Source: Haplomitrium mnioides (taxonomy: Eukaryota > Marchantiophyta > Haplomitriopsida > Calobryales). From it: a stretch of 25,101 bases of DNA. Both the position numbers and the translations under genes were made by a program. The notes below the pieces were generated by a model. The model did not search any database. It saw only the letters and a program-made list of their open reading frames with translations, and was not told the DNA's origin. The stretch covers positions 38,866 through 63,966 of the forward strand of contig JBNGIS010020726.1 in NCBI GenBank assembly GCA_049999725.1. Reading direction: 5' to 3'. Below, piece after piece: positions 1 through 10,290 of this stretch (the stretch's first letter is position 1; every line of letters starts with the position of its first letter).

Positions 1-33
<33 letters not shown>

Positions 34-48
34 GAATAGAATAGAATT
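1..48. repeat. (GA)15 microsatellite followed by (TAGAA)n
   Basis: Fifteen GA units at 1-30 run into about three and a half TAGAA units. Read on the minus strand this is a TTCTA repeat followed by TC repeats, lying downstream of the minus-strand LINE ORF1-like pseudogene. Several non-LTR retrotransposons end in such simple repeats, so it could be that element's 3' tail. The window edge prevents a check. Confidence 0.9.
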
Positions 49-443
49 CATTTAAAGTCCCAAGCCAGCCTTAAGGCCATAGAGACTGAGAGAAACAACA
101 AGCACCACCAGGGTGCAAGCAGAGTGAGCGTAGCAACCATGGATATACAGCGTTAGCCGCATGTCGAAAAACAATAACAGAACATAGTCTGGGTGCCAGA
201 GGCCCCATGGGCAAGGAGAGGTAAGAAACTAGAGCAACTAGTGAACTAAACCAACTTAAGTAAGTTATAAAGTCAATTGGTATGCTTCTAAGCAAGTCAA
301 TAATCAATCCGACTAAATCTAAGTCTATGTCGACCTGTTGGGGCATTAAGATACATCGAAGAGCCATGGTGTTAACAAGCCCAAAAGCCGGTAGCCTGCA
401 CCAGAAAATCGTCAATCCAATGGGGAGGCATCTTCCAATCTCA
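49..443 (-). other. trailer downstream of the LINE ORF1-like pseudogene
   Basis: On the minus strand this follows the ORF1-like stop codon and runs to the simple-repeat tail. An open stretch of about 134 codons covers 71-475, but its translation is a low-complexity hydrophobic mixture and its start overlaps the ORF1 end in another frame. I read it as chance. No reverse transcriptase or endonuclease motif is visible, so this is probably a 3' untranslated trailer. Confidence 0.4.
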
Positions 444-1382
444 TCAATCTTTGGGGAGGAGTTGCATCTTCCCACCTCGGATCACAACTATCTGCCTCTC
501 TGCCCGTGCTGCTTTTATTTTTTCAATTTCGGTTGGTAGATTCTTCCGTTGATCGGGAGATAAATCGTTGTAAATCCAGATGGGTTGGCCTTTCAGGGCT
601 TTCTTGAGTCTCAAGAGCGCTAATCTATCCTTGTTGTTTTGAAACTTGATCATGATGGGTTTGCCCTTGTTGGAGGGTTTCCCTATTCGTTGGGATGATA
701 GAGCTAGCCCCTCGATTTCACATGGTTGCAAGATCTGTTGTTGGATGAGCTCTTGGGTGTTTTTAGCTTGATTCTCCAGCAGCCCATGGACGATGAGGTT
801 CATGTGCCATCCTTGTTTTTTTTGTTCTTCCAATAGAATTTCTTGTATTGTATCTTTGATTGTGGAGGGGTTTGGGGCTCCCTTCACAACGCTCACCCAA
901 GAGACATGGGACTTCTGTAATTCTTGAATGGATTCTTGAATGGATTCTTGTGCCGCTTTGTGTTTAGCTTCCATGTGACGCATTCGCTGTCTAAGTCCAT
1001 AGTACTCTGCTGATTAGTTGGCCTCTAGTCCTTGAACAACCTTATTCAGTTTTTGGGTCTGTGGTAGGATATCATACATTTCTTTGTCCAACTTCTCGAG
1101 ACATATCTTGAACTCAGCAATTGTTGCTGTATGGGAGAGCTCTAGCTCTTGAATGCGTCTCGCTTGTTGGGCGGCCAACTCTTGCGATTCTGATCTTTGT
1201 TGCTTCAACTGCTCATCCAACGATTGGATCAAGATTTCCAATCATTGTATGTGTGCTGCTGCCCAACTGGAGTAGTCTCCATTTCCCGATAGGGTCTCTG
1301 GATCCTTGTGTCTGTCTGGTTTCACCTCGATCTCTTTCTTTACTTCCTCCCGTGTTCAAACTTTGGATTGTGTGTTGTCCAT
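444..1382 (-). pseudogene. LINE ORF1-like nucleic-acid-binding protein, three nonsense mutations
   Basis: One continuous 313-codon frame begins with ATG at 1382-1380 and ends with TGA at 446-444. It is broken only by in-frame stops at codon 9 (1356-1358), codon 47 (1242-1244) and codon 123 (1014-1016). Residues about 48-150 are rich in E, Q, K and L and look like a coiled coil, including a duplicated ESIQ motif. Residues about 170-312 resemble the C-terminal half of LINE ORF1 proteins: an NLIVHGL strand, QRIGKPSNKGKPIMIKF, a KKALKGQPIWI strand, then a DLSPDQRK helix start. In that family the protein coats the element RNA as a chaperone. The family call is from pattern memory. Two of the stops are TGA, as expected from C-to-T change at CGA. 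No frameshift is needed, so decay looks moderate. No ORF2 follows before the simple-repeat tail. Confidence 0.6.
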
Positions 1383-3830
1383 GGTGCTCCCTCTAGGGAA
1401 GGGATGCACTATCTGTTCCAATCGCACAAAATCTCAGGCTTCCTAGTCCCCCAATTGAGTCCTTTGGTCCAAAGTGGCACTTGAAGCAAAGCCTTTGGTT
1501 TCTCTGCACCTCAAGGCTGCAGTAGCAAAAGCAAAAAGAAGAAGAAGAACAAGAGAACCTAAGACCAAGCATACAGAAAGAACTAGAAACCAAAAAACAG
1601 GGAGGTAAATGCAGCTTCAGGGAGCTACTTGACCTCCTTCTAGGCAGAGCTCATTGAATAAGTTGCTCTGGTCTGTGGTTAGTGCACAATTCAAAGAGAG
1701 GTAGAACACACAAAAATATGCCTCCTTCTTGAGTCGTAGGATCTAGAGTTGCAGACCATCTATCCTGAGACGCAAGCTTCCCCAAAAATTCCTAGACCAC
1801 ATGCCTTTTTTTTTTTCTGAATCGTAGGCCCTCCTTCTTGAGTCGCAGATCTTTGCCACCTCCAACCCTGCCAATGTATACTTGAAGCAAGCTGATCGAG
1901 AAAGAAGAAGGGGGGAAGAGGCTAATCGATATCAGAGGCAAGTCAAGACCAAAGGGGGGCACGACCGTTTTGGCTCAGCTCCTTCAAAGGTCTTTGATGG
2001 TCTCTGAAGCCTGGGCCTCTTAGAGAAAGTCAGGAGTTGTTGACATTGCCTATCTCAACGTTCTTCTGAGGTGAGCTTTGAAGCAAGTGTGCTACGTTGA
2101 TGCTCAATGCTTGTGTTTGTGGCTTGCCTAATCGCAGCGAAGTGCAACACTTGTGTGATTCGCGGTCTATTGTGTCAGATTGTAGCAAAGTTCCTTCTCA
2201 ATCTTGCACCACAGAAGATTGCTACAAATCGCTCGTAGATGTAGTAGATTTGTAGCTCAAAATGAGGTGAATTCAAGGTCCTATCAATGGTTGAGAATGG
2301 ACACACATTTGATAATGAACAAGATATTTGTCACGATCGATTATTGCTTGTAGACATCCATAGATCAGTCGAGCCAACCCCCCTACTTTTGGTTCTTATG
2401 TCGAATGTTCTTGTTCCAGACCTGCTAGAATTACAAAGGAGCCTTCATAGCTTTATAGGTTTGTATTAAGAACCTTCGAGTGGAGAGGGGGCTGCACCCA
2501 AGAAGGGAGTCAATTAGGGAGAATCAAGGAGCTTGAGTTGGTTGTAAGGCCTACCTAATCGAGAGATTGAATAAGAAGCCTCATTTAATATACGTACTAA
2601 GGGCTAGATGAAGAAAGCAAAGAGCTAATTTTGTGGATCAATGGATCTGCGGGGTTAGTCTCTAGTCAATAGGCTGGAGATCTTTGTGATTTGCCAAGGC
2701 AATTGCTCAAGGTGGAATTTTCTTTAAATCCAAAAGCATCTTTGTAACTTGATTGAGAGGAAGCAAGGAGTGTTGAGAGAATTTGAAGTGGATAGCTCTA
2801 AGCCTTGTATTTTTTTTATAGTAAAAGCAAAATTCTCAAAGAGAGCAAGAGGTAAAAGGAGGCGTATAATTGCTAGTGTTAGGAGAAGGAAGATCAAAAG
2901 CGTGGAGAGGAGAGCTATGAGTTTTGAAGTAGTGGGAGGAAGTTGTATTCCAAAGTTCCTTTACTGGACACATGTCAAGCTTTGATGAGTTGTGCAAGCT
3001 ACCATGGAAGGAATGGGAAGAGTGTAATCTAAGGGATCAGATCGGAAGGATTTTTTGTCGAAGTAGTCCAATAAGAGTTAGCGGGACGATGGTCAAGTTC
3101 CCTTGTTGAAAGGGGTAGAACATTGAAATCTGTTTTGATTGATGATTGGTCGAGAGTTGTCAGGCAATGTTAGCTAAGGTGTTTGTTAGGGGGACAGTCA
3201 ATGAAGCGGGTAAGTTGAAGGTCAACGAGACATTCAAACTTTTAGTTTGAAAACAACATTGGACTGCATAGGAAAGGTTATTTATTGTTGTTTCAGATAG
3301 TTTTTAGATTGGTTTGACTCGTTTTTTTGGAAATAGTGTGAAGTTTCTATTTGAATCTATAGGAGAGTTAAGAGAACTGATCTTTGAGAGGTGAAATCTG
3401 ATTTGGAGAGAGAATTTTTTGCTCTATTTGGTAGTGAAGGTTTTGGTGAGGAAAGTGTGTTCTTTGATATGGAAATTTGCCTCCTTGTTTGAAAGGACCT
3501 GGAGAAAGGTGTTAAATTGAGTGTTTTGGGCTCACCAGTATACTACAATGATCTAACATGTCGGTCAAACGATCAAAGTTCACTCCTTTTGGAGATTTTT
3601 AAAACACAATGACTAACGAGCGTGAAGGGTTTGACACTACAACAATAGAACTTTGTTTCTCTCAAACCAAAGCTCGTCGTTTAAGATTCAAGAAAAAAAA
3701 ACATCATCAAATTAACAACTAGACATTCAAGTCATAATCACGAGAACATTGTGGAGGCCTTTTTGTTAGCAAAAGATGACAACAACAATGTCCAAGATCC
3801 AAATTTATTTGTTCAAAAGACAAAAAACAT
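1383..3830. other. unassigned sequence between the LINE fragment and the copia element
   Basis: No protein family is recognisable in either strand, and open stretches are under 100 codons with no motif. The part just above 1383 would be the 5' leader of the minus-strand LINE fragment. A 14-base word, TCCTTCTTGAGTCG, occurs twice about 108 bases apart (near 1725 and 1833). A purine-rich stretch lies near 1530-1600. The last ~180 bases (3650-3830) are the left flank of the copia insertion and may be upstream sequence of the DUF7869-like element found at 14964. Confidence 0.4.
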
Positions 3831-3835
3831 TGAAT
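3831..3835. repeat. left target-site duplication of the copia element (TGAAT)
   Basis: TGAAT lies immediately before the first TG of the 5' LTR and recurs immediately after the final CA of the 3' LTR at 14862-14866. A 5-bp duplication is the usual size for Ty1/copia integration. Confidence 0.85.
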
Positions 3836-3836
3836 T

Positions 3837-3885
<49 letters not shown>

Positions 3886-3895
3886 NNNNNNNNNN

Positions 3896-3943
<48 letters not shown>

Positions 3944-4036
3944 CCTATGTAAGTGGTCATCCACACATTCATTCACTCATTTATACTCTCACTCTTGGAG
4001 ACTCCCGTGTGTGTGTGCGACGCTCATGCGATAACA
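3836..4036 (+). repeat. 5' LTR of the copia element
   Basis: It begins TGGTATATA and ends GATAACA, directly followed by the primer-binding site. Its right part, from about 3944, matches the 3' LTR with six differences in about 90 aligned bases, all transitions. Most of its U3 part is a (TA)n array containing a 10-N gap, so the true length is unknown. A (GT)n stretch near 4008-4018 is much shorter than in the 3' LTR. Confidence 0.87.
3839..3942. repeat. (TA)n microsatellite with assembly gap 3886-3895
   Basis: Pure TA repeat on both sides of ten Ns, inside the 5' LTR. Long Tyr-Ile open frames across it are artefacts of the dinucleotide. Confidence 0.95.
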
Positions 4037-4048
4037 CGTTATCAGCAC
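4037..4048 (+). promoter_or_regulatory. copia primer-binding site
   Basis: CGTTATCAGCAC abuts the CA that ends the 5' LTR. I recall this word at the same place in many plant copia elements, where a tRNA primes minus-strand DNA synthesis. Confidence 0.75.
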
Positions 4049-4363
4049 AAAAGGACTCTACAATTTTTTTTGCTTTTGCATGTGCTCAATCTGCACCAAC
4101 ACTTGGGGAAGCTCCCGCGTACTCACATCAGCGTACACTATTTTTTTTCCTTCTGCGCGAGATTCTTTTTCTCCGTTCCTTTGTTCTCGTGAACTTTTTC
4201 TTGCCATTTTTTTTCTAACACATTTTGCATTATGCACCAATCCTTTCCCTCACCTCTTATTGGTTTGTTCTACCACATTTTTCTTCACGACCCTCTCTCT
4301 CTTTCCTTTTGAAAGAGCCTTGTACAGAATAGGGATTCTCCCTCTTTGCTTGATGCCACTCAT

Positions 4364-4510
4364 CCTTGGTCGACGCTGCTTCTGTTCTTGCTCGATGCTG
4401 CTTCTTTGTTGCTCAATGTTGCTCTTTGCTTGATACTACTACTTGCTCGATGTTGTTTCTTCTTTGCTCGACGCTGCTTCTTCTTTGCTCGATGCTCGTT
4501 CCTTACTCGC
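4364..4510 (+). repeat. degenerate ~21-24-bp tandem repeat in the copia leader
   Basis: About six imperfect copies of GCTCGATGCTGCTTCTTCTTT occur in a row with small length changes. Variation is mostly C/T and A/G. All three frames are open here, which produces several spurious overlapping open frames rich in Leu, Cys and Phe. Confidence 0.7.
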
Positions 4511-5782
4511 TCTTGCTTGACATTGCACCTAGTGATTCTTGGCACTTCCATTTGATGCACATTCCATCTACGACTAGACGACCTTGCGTTCCCTATTCGG
4601 CAAGCTTCTTTTCTACTTTTGTTGGGCAACATACTTACTCTTTTGCTTCGTGACCATCGGCTCACCTGTGTGACACGCCGCGATTGCTCAGCTGGAGACT
4701 TTTCTCCTCTTTGTCTCTACTTGACGACTTTACTTCCTACTGCAGCTTCATAGCTCATCCTTTTTCCTCTTTGTTGTTTTCCCTCTATTCGACAACATTG
4801 AGTAGCATTGACGCTACTTTCTTGACACGTTGATTCTATGCATGCTCGAAGCTGACCTACATTACCCTTGTTTTCTCTAATTTCCATGTTGCAAATTGTC
4901 CAGCATAGGAGACGACTTCAACATCAGCTCTCGCTCGACACCAGAGCTTACTTGACTCATTTCATCTTACCTTCCTTCATTCGTTTCTAACGTTGAAAGA
5001 CCAGATCCAGTCTCATTTTTTGGTATTACGTTGCTTCTTTTATGAACAAGTCCTTTCTCTACTATCACCTACGATGTAGGAACTTTCAAGCAATGGAGAG
5101 GAAAGACACAAGTTGCATAGACCTATACACAAGTTTGACTCACCTGTTTATGCAGCATCAAAGACAAATCAAGAACATCTTTGGTGAAGATACCCTCACG
5201 CAAGCAACCACACAGAGGCTACATCAACACTGAACAAAAGAGCAATATTGCATCGTGCCACTTCAAGCTCTTCCACTTTGTTCATCATCAATCCCTGGTT
5301 TAACTCTCTCAACCTATCTTTTGATTATATTCCATTGCTTCTTTTCTACTCTCCGAATGAACATATCCTTTACAAGAGATGTACTTGTTGATTCTGAACT
5401 ACTTCTGACAGAGGTTACAAGTGAATCATACTAACAAGAAACACTGACCCCTGTCACCTCCTGAGATCAACCCCTATCTGGCCATACCTGCAATGGTTAC
5501 TTTTTTTTATAGAATCAGTATTGCAAAGAGGCACCACAACGATAGGAGGCTAGGTCATATTTTAGCTCAAGGAGGACACAAAAGGAAGATTTGGGAGAAC
5601 ACACTATCGGCATATTAGAAGTAGTAGACCTATACATAAATAGAGCAGTCTCTTCATCCATTAGCAACATTCATTTTTCATTTCAGTTCTCAGTGCTTAT
5701 ACCAATCAATTTGCAGCTAGTCCATTCTTTCTTGCTTTTATTTCAGTTCTTGATTTTTCCGCTTAAGGTAGAAAACATAAAT

Positions 5783-5795
5783 AGGTACCAGGGTC
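5783..5795 (+). other. second, tRNA-iMet-type primer-site-like sequence
   Basis: AGGTACCAGGGTC differs at four positions from the plant initiator-tRNA primer-site word TGGTATCAGAGCC, and is followed by CATGATCG as in many plant elements. An upstream GAAAACA could be an LTR end (5771-5777). It may be a remnant of another element's LTR/leader junction inside the leader, or chance. Confidence 0.3.
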
Positions 5796-5941
5796 CATGA
5801 TCGACCAAAACTCAGGTCCATCGCCCATCTGTACCAAGTACAGACCATTGCAGCCCTGACCCAGCAGCTGCATTTGCCAGAAATCATGATTTATCTATCT
5901 CATTCACAGGTACTCTCAGCAGGGTAGAGAAAAGATCCACC

Positions 5942-6880
5942 ATGACATCTGTCGAATCTCTGAAATTTCAGGCTCTGAAACTAGATGGCTCCAACTATTG
6001 TTCTTGGTCACTTGATGTTGCGACCTACTTAACATCCAAAGCTATCCATGAAGTCATCAACACGGATGACAACATAACCCCATGTGACGCAGCAAGAGCC
6101 CTTATCCTGATTAGACACCACATGGTGGAACCCATGAGACTTCAATACTTGAACTATCATAGTCCCCATCTACTATGGGAAGAACTGAAGCTCAAATTTG
6201 ACCATCTAACAAGTATATCGCTACCTGCAGCGAGACATGATTGAATTAACCTATGAGTTCAGGACCATACGTCCATTGTGAACTATAGCAGCAAACTATT
6301 TCGCATTGTCTCACAGCTAACAATCTACGGTCACCTCATGATCGATGAAGAATAGATAGAGAAAACTCTATCGACATTTCATGTGAGCAATCTCATTTTG
6401 GCATCTCAATATCGCAACATACAATTCACTCAGTACTCTAAACTCATAAAATATGCTACTTGTCAAAAAGCATCACCTACTCCTCGTGGAAAATGCAAAG
6501 AAGCAACCCCTAGGGTCTACCGCCCCTTATCTGAACCCCGAATCACATTTTATAGGCACTAGCCTTTACCCTCGCTCTAGGAATAAACATTTTTCTAGAG
6601 GCAGAGGAAAGGGTAACCTCAAATTTAGGGGGAGCAGTAACCGCCCGACTAGCAGTCGACCTTTGACTCCCAATCACAGGAATAAACATTCCAACTGTCA
6701 TATTTTGACAACACTACAAAATGCGTTACAATGCACATGGAATAACATAGGAGGCTAACAAATCCATAGAGGTCAGCGAAATCTGTCTGGTCTGTGCCAA
6801 CAACAAACCACATGCAATCAATGTGGCACACGTGGCTACACCCAACCCACACATAAAGTGCCCGCGCACTTAGCGTGACT
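5942..6880 (+). pseudogene. gag: copia gag (UBN2-type capsid) and nucleocapsid zinc knuckle, decayed
   Basis: The ATG at 5942 opens a frame of 100 codons. It begins with LKFQALKLDGSNYCSW, then a DAARALILIRHHM helix and a LLWEELKLKFDHL motif, all typical of the copia capsid N-terminus. A TGA at 6242-6244 ends the frame, but capsid-like sequence resumes shifted (IELTYEFRTIRPL) with further stops. At 6813-6878 a nucleocapsid knuckle is visible as CNQCGTRGYTQPTH; the first two Cys remain, while the expected His and last Cys positions read Tyr and His, so zinc binding is probably lost. In an active element this protein forms the particle around the RNA. Confidence 0.8.
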
Positions 6881-7029
6881 ATACCAACAAAGCACCAGAC
6901 CTCACAATCACGAGGTACAAGGCAACTTACTAGAATTGATAGACATGGATGAATATCCACAGTGCAATGTACATCCTGAAAGTCACATGACTCACTCATC
7001 ACTATCAAACCAGAAAAATGGATCTAAAA

Positions 7030-7210
7030 TAACCTGCATTGTAGACAGCGGATCCTTGCACACCATTTTGCAAAACTGCAAGTATTTCTCATCAATCAAA
7101 CCTTCTTCTAGACCTATGACAACTATTACTAGCCATAATCACGTTGAAGAAGGACATGGTCTAGCGACCATTGTATTTCCAAATGGAACAAGATTGGACA
7201 TCGAATAAGC
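7030..7210 (+). pseudogene. copia aspartic protease domain, decayed
   Basis: The stretch TCIVDSGSLHTI holds the copia protease active-site triad D-S-G, with Asp at 7044-7046. It lies between the zinc knuckle and integrase, as expected. The surrounding frame is open from 6936 to 7208, then ends at TAA. The active-site residues look intact, but the polyprotein frame is broken on both sides. In the family this domain cuts the Gag-Pol polyprotein. Confidence 0.75.
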
Positions 7211-7429
7211 AATCTATGCACATGCAGCAAACAGAAACATCATTAGTTTCTAGGATATACGACAAAATGGTTTTCACATTCAGATCGGATCTTTTCATGA
7301 CATTGAAGTCATCCATATCCTGAGTCCAACTACAACATGCTTTGACATATGAGAATCATTCTCACTATCACCACTTAGATTATATACCACAAAAATATTT
7401 TCAAATCATGTCTCTACCAAACCGGTATC

Positions 7430-8715
7430 AACAGCCATTACATGGCACAACCACCTAGAATATCCAGGCCAAGACATGTTCTATCGCATCAAAAAGGAGA
7501 GCAAAGGCATACCACATATGGTGCATCCACTACCATGGAATACTCTATGCTTGACATACGCACAAAACAAACTGAGAACTGCACCTTCTCACGACAAAAC
7601 AGTAATAACAATTCCTCGATTCCTCGAGAGAATCCACGCTCATATCTGTGAGCCCATCTACCCACCTTCGGAACTATTTTGATACTTCCTTATCACCATA
7701 GATGCATCATCCAAATGGTAAGAAGTATCCCTTCTTCCAACCAAAAACATGGTTTTCTCAAAACCTTTGTCCCAAATCTTGAAACTCTCAGCACAATTCA
7801 ATGATTACCCAATAAAAAATCTAAGAGTGGACAATGCTGGAGAATTCTCTTCATAGATTTTTGATAATTTCTTTACATCTGCCGGCATAGACATACAGTA
7901 TTTAGTTCCACATGTACACTTTCAAAATAACATCGCACAATCTGCTTTTAAGAGAATACAACTCATAGCAAGACCATTCCTTCTAAATTCAAAACTCTCC
8001 ACCACTACTTGAGGACATGTAGTCATGCACGCATTATCTTTATTGCACTACAGACCATCTGCATTCAATCAGAATTCCTCGCACCAACTTGCAGTCAGGA
8101 TTCTAGTAGATATATCACACCTTCACACATTTGGCTGCCTCGTCTTTGTCCAAATTTTAAGACCACATCAAACAAAGATGGGACCACAACGCCAAAAAGG
8201 CATATATATTGGTTTTGAATCCTCTTCTATCATTTGATATCTTAAACCCTCAACATCTGATGTGTTTAAGTCTCGATTCGCAGACTGTCGATTCTTTGAA
8301 GAAACTTTTCCACATCTGACACAAGAGGACAAAGCTGTACAATCCAAACCTGAAGACAACTTAATATGGCACCAGCACTTGCCATTGGACTTTGATCAAT
8401 GAAATAGACATTCAGATGCCAAATTAAGAAGACTCCTCAATTTACAACAAACACTAATTAAAATGCCCGACGCATTCAACAATGCAGCCAACATTACCAA
8501 ATCACATTTAGAAGCTGCAAATGCTCCAACAAGACTTCAAAAAGTTGATACACCTACCACTGATATACAGCCTAAGGCCAAGCATGGCAGACCTATAGGC
8601 TCAAAGAATAAGCCTAAATCATCGACATCATTGAACATCACTACAGACAACGATGAAATAGCAATAGACTATTTCCCATACCAGTCAAATATGGGACAGA
8701 TCCTAGAACTCTAGG
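7430..8715 (+). pseudogene. copia integrase, decayed, catalytic Glu position is Gln
   Basis: A pre-integrase segment (WHNHLEYPGQDMF) starts near 7442. The catalytic core follows. The first Asp is in ITIDASSKW (near 7690-7720) and the second in LRVDNAGEF (near 7826-7852). The third acid should lie in the NGLAES-type motif but reads NNIAQS (near 7930), a Glu-to-Gln change. Downstream, FGCLVF, KMGPQRQKGIYIGFES (near 8178-8220) and SRFADCRFFEETFP match the copia integrase C-terminal region. MPDAFNNA and KSHLEAANAP (8464-8530) form the usual linker to reverse transcriptase. Several stops and at least one shift interrupt it. Confidence 0.85.
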
Positions 8716-9237
8716 GATGATTTATTTGCATTATCTGTATCACGGTCTATAGACAAGGATATGCTTAATCTTTTATCTATACAAGAAGTACAATCAAGAA
8801 ACGATTGGCTCCAATGGGAAAAGGCAATTAGTTTGGAACTTGACTCTCTCATACAACAACAAGTATTTGGATCTATCATGCCAGCACTTCTAAATATGCA
8901 TATGATAGATTACAAATTTATTTTTGTCCGCAAATATAATGCAAAAGGTGATGTCACAAGATATAAGGTAAGACTAGTGGCCAAAGGATACACTCAGATT
9001 CTTGGACGTGACTATGACCTCACATACTCACCTGTCATGGATACTATTACTTACAGATATATGATAGCATATGCTATCCAACGTCATCTTGCTATGCATA
9101 TAATGGATGTCATCACTGCCTACTTATATAACACTCTAGATACCCAGATTGTTTTGAAGGCACCTCCCGAACTCATATCAAGAATGGCATTTCACATTCA
9201 GAGGGAGAACAGCCAAAGTGCATATGGACCTTTAGTC

Positions 9238-9489
9238 CCAAGCGGCTCAAATACTGAGATTAGACCTTTTGTCTCTCATGGCCCAAATACTAAGATTAGA
9301 CCTTTTGTCTCTCATGGCCCACATATTGAGATTAGACCTTTTATCTCTCATGGCCTAAATTCTGAGGTTGGACCTTCTGTCCCTCATGACATGCACTATG
9401 AAAATGGACCTTTAGTCCTCAGAGGCACAATGATTCAAAATGGACCTTTTGTCCACAAAGACCTCAATTTGGGAAAAATACCTTTTGTC
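9238..9489 (+). repeat. 36-bp in-frame tandem repeat (7 units) inside the RT gene
   Basis: Exactly seven 36-bp units (252 bp) encode 12-residue repeats ending in PFV, PLV or PSV, for example SHGPNTKIRPFV. The first four units are closely related; the last three are diverged but keep length and frame. Each unit has a GGACCTTTTGTC-like core. The unit is a multiple of three and the block has no stop, so it appears to have been translated as part of RT. Confidence 0.92.
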
Positions 9490-9491
9490 CT
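9487..9491. repeat. left target-site duplication of the nested element (GTCCT)
   Basis: GTCCT precedes TGTTAGG at 9492 and recurs at 12921-12925 right after CCCAACA. It falls in the RT repeat block. Confidence 0.85.
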
Positions 9492-9764
9492 TGTTAGGTC
9501 CTGAGATAGGAGATTGAAGAAGCTTTTGGAAGAGGTTGTAGTGGAGCACAGGGATGAGCAGAATCATCAATGAGCAACAAAGTAGCGTCTTTGGACTATA
9601 GGAAAGTGTTATTCTGCCATGTGTCAGAACAGAACACAGAAGATCAAAGCAATTGAGGACAATGAAAGCTCGCGAGTCTGTGTTGAAAATTCAAAGGAGC
9701 ATGCAATATCAAGGATTCAATGGTACTTGCTAGAGCAGATTTGTTTTCAATTCTCAGGTGAGTT

Positions 9765-9864
9765 NNNNNNNNNNNNNNNNNNNNNNNNNNNNNNNNNNNN
9801 NNNNNNNNNNNNNNNNNNNNNNNNNNNNNNNNNNNNNNNNNNNNNNNNNNNNNNNNNNNNNNNN
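9765..9864. other. assembly gap (100 N)
   Basis: One hundred Ns inside the nested element; 100 is probably a placeholder size. Confidence 0.97.
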
Positions 9865-10290
9865 TCCCCTTCTTGATCTTGAAACCGAGAGGGTCATAAC
9901 TGCCATGTGGAAGAATCGAAGGAGCTGGAGGAAGGGAAAATCAACAGTTTGGAATCGGAGAAGGCTGTAGATTTTCCCAAGAAACCAGCTGACTCCCATC
10001 GTCAACAATGCAATGGCACTCCTCCAGCAAGCAAACCTGCCAGCAGAAGACCCGCCGAGGAAGCCAGTCGTCAACCAGGAAGGGAAAATATTTATTTTAT
10101 TTTTCTTCTAGTTTCCTCCAGCAATCGCATTCCTCCAGCAGAGCAGAACGCACTCCTCCAGCCGATAATGGATTTTCGAAGTGACCTTGAGAATTTTAAT
10201 GGCTCACTTGCCACAATTGGGGAGTATGCAGTATTTCTGTTCCAGCATGCAGATTGACAGAGCAGTGGCGCCACAATGCGAGACCGATGA
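9865..10290 (+). other. unassigned left part of the nested element
   Basis: An open frame covers 9907-10257, but I recognise no family. The word CTCCTCCAGC recurs (near 10020, 10132 and 10151), suggesting a small degenerate repeat. The word TGGCGCCA at 10266-10273 resembles the start of some plant primer-binding sites, but no LTR end precedes it. It could be leader sequence or a further captured piece. Confidence 0.35.

Larger units (their letters stand above)
4049..5941 (+). other. long untranslated leader of the copia element
   Basis: About 1.9 kb separates the primer-binding site from the gag ATG, with no recognisable protein. The first part is C/T-rich (4140-4340), followed by a degenerate GCTCGAYGCTGCTTCTT repeat. 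Copia leaders are usually far shorter, so this may contain an older unrecognised insertion. Near 5628-5660 there is TATA-like sequence (CTATACATAAATAG), and at 5783 a second primer-site-like word. Confidence 0.6.
8761..9491 (+). pseudogene. copia reverse transcriptase, N-terminal half plus first repeat block
   Basis: The frame opens with IQEVQSRNDWLQWEKAIS and continues through KYNAKGDVTRYKVRLVAKGY, GRDYDLTYSPVMD and HIMDVITAYLYNTLDTQI, the last holding the first catalytic Asp of the RT palm (DVxTAYLY motif). After LKAPPEL (about 9148-9168) the protein should proceed within about 25 residues to YGLKQSG. Instead it enters seven 12-residue repeats. The frame has no stop from 8761 to the insertion point at 9491; a TGA inside the inserted element ends it at 9504. 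It continues in the same frame at 12926. Confidence 0.87.

Noticed and set aside
3751-4218. Long open frames with repeated Tyr-Ile
   Set aside because: They are translations of a TA dinucleotide array across an assembly gap; the same holds for 14297-14856.
4080-4665. Overlapping Leu/Cys/Phe-rich or Arg-rich open frames on both strands
   Set aside because: All derive from the C/T-rich degenerate repeat of the leader; no frame has a motif.
10266-10285. TGGCGCCACA as a primer-binding site of the nested element
   Set aside because: No LTR end (CA preceded by CCCAA) precedes it, and no matching LTR could be found, so it stays a bare word match.
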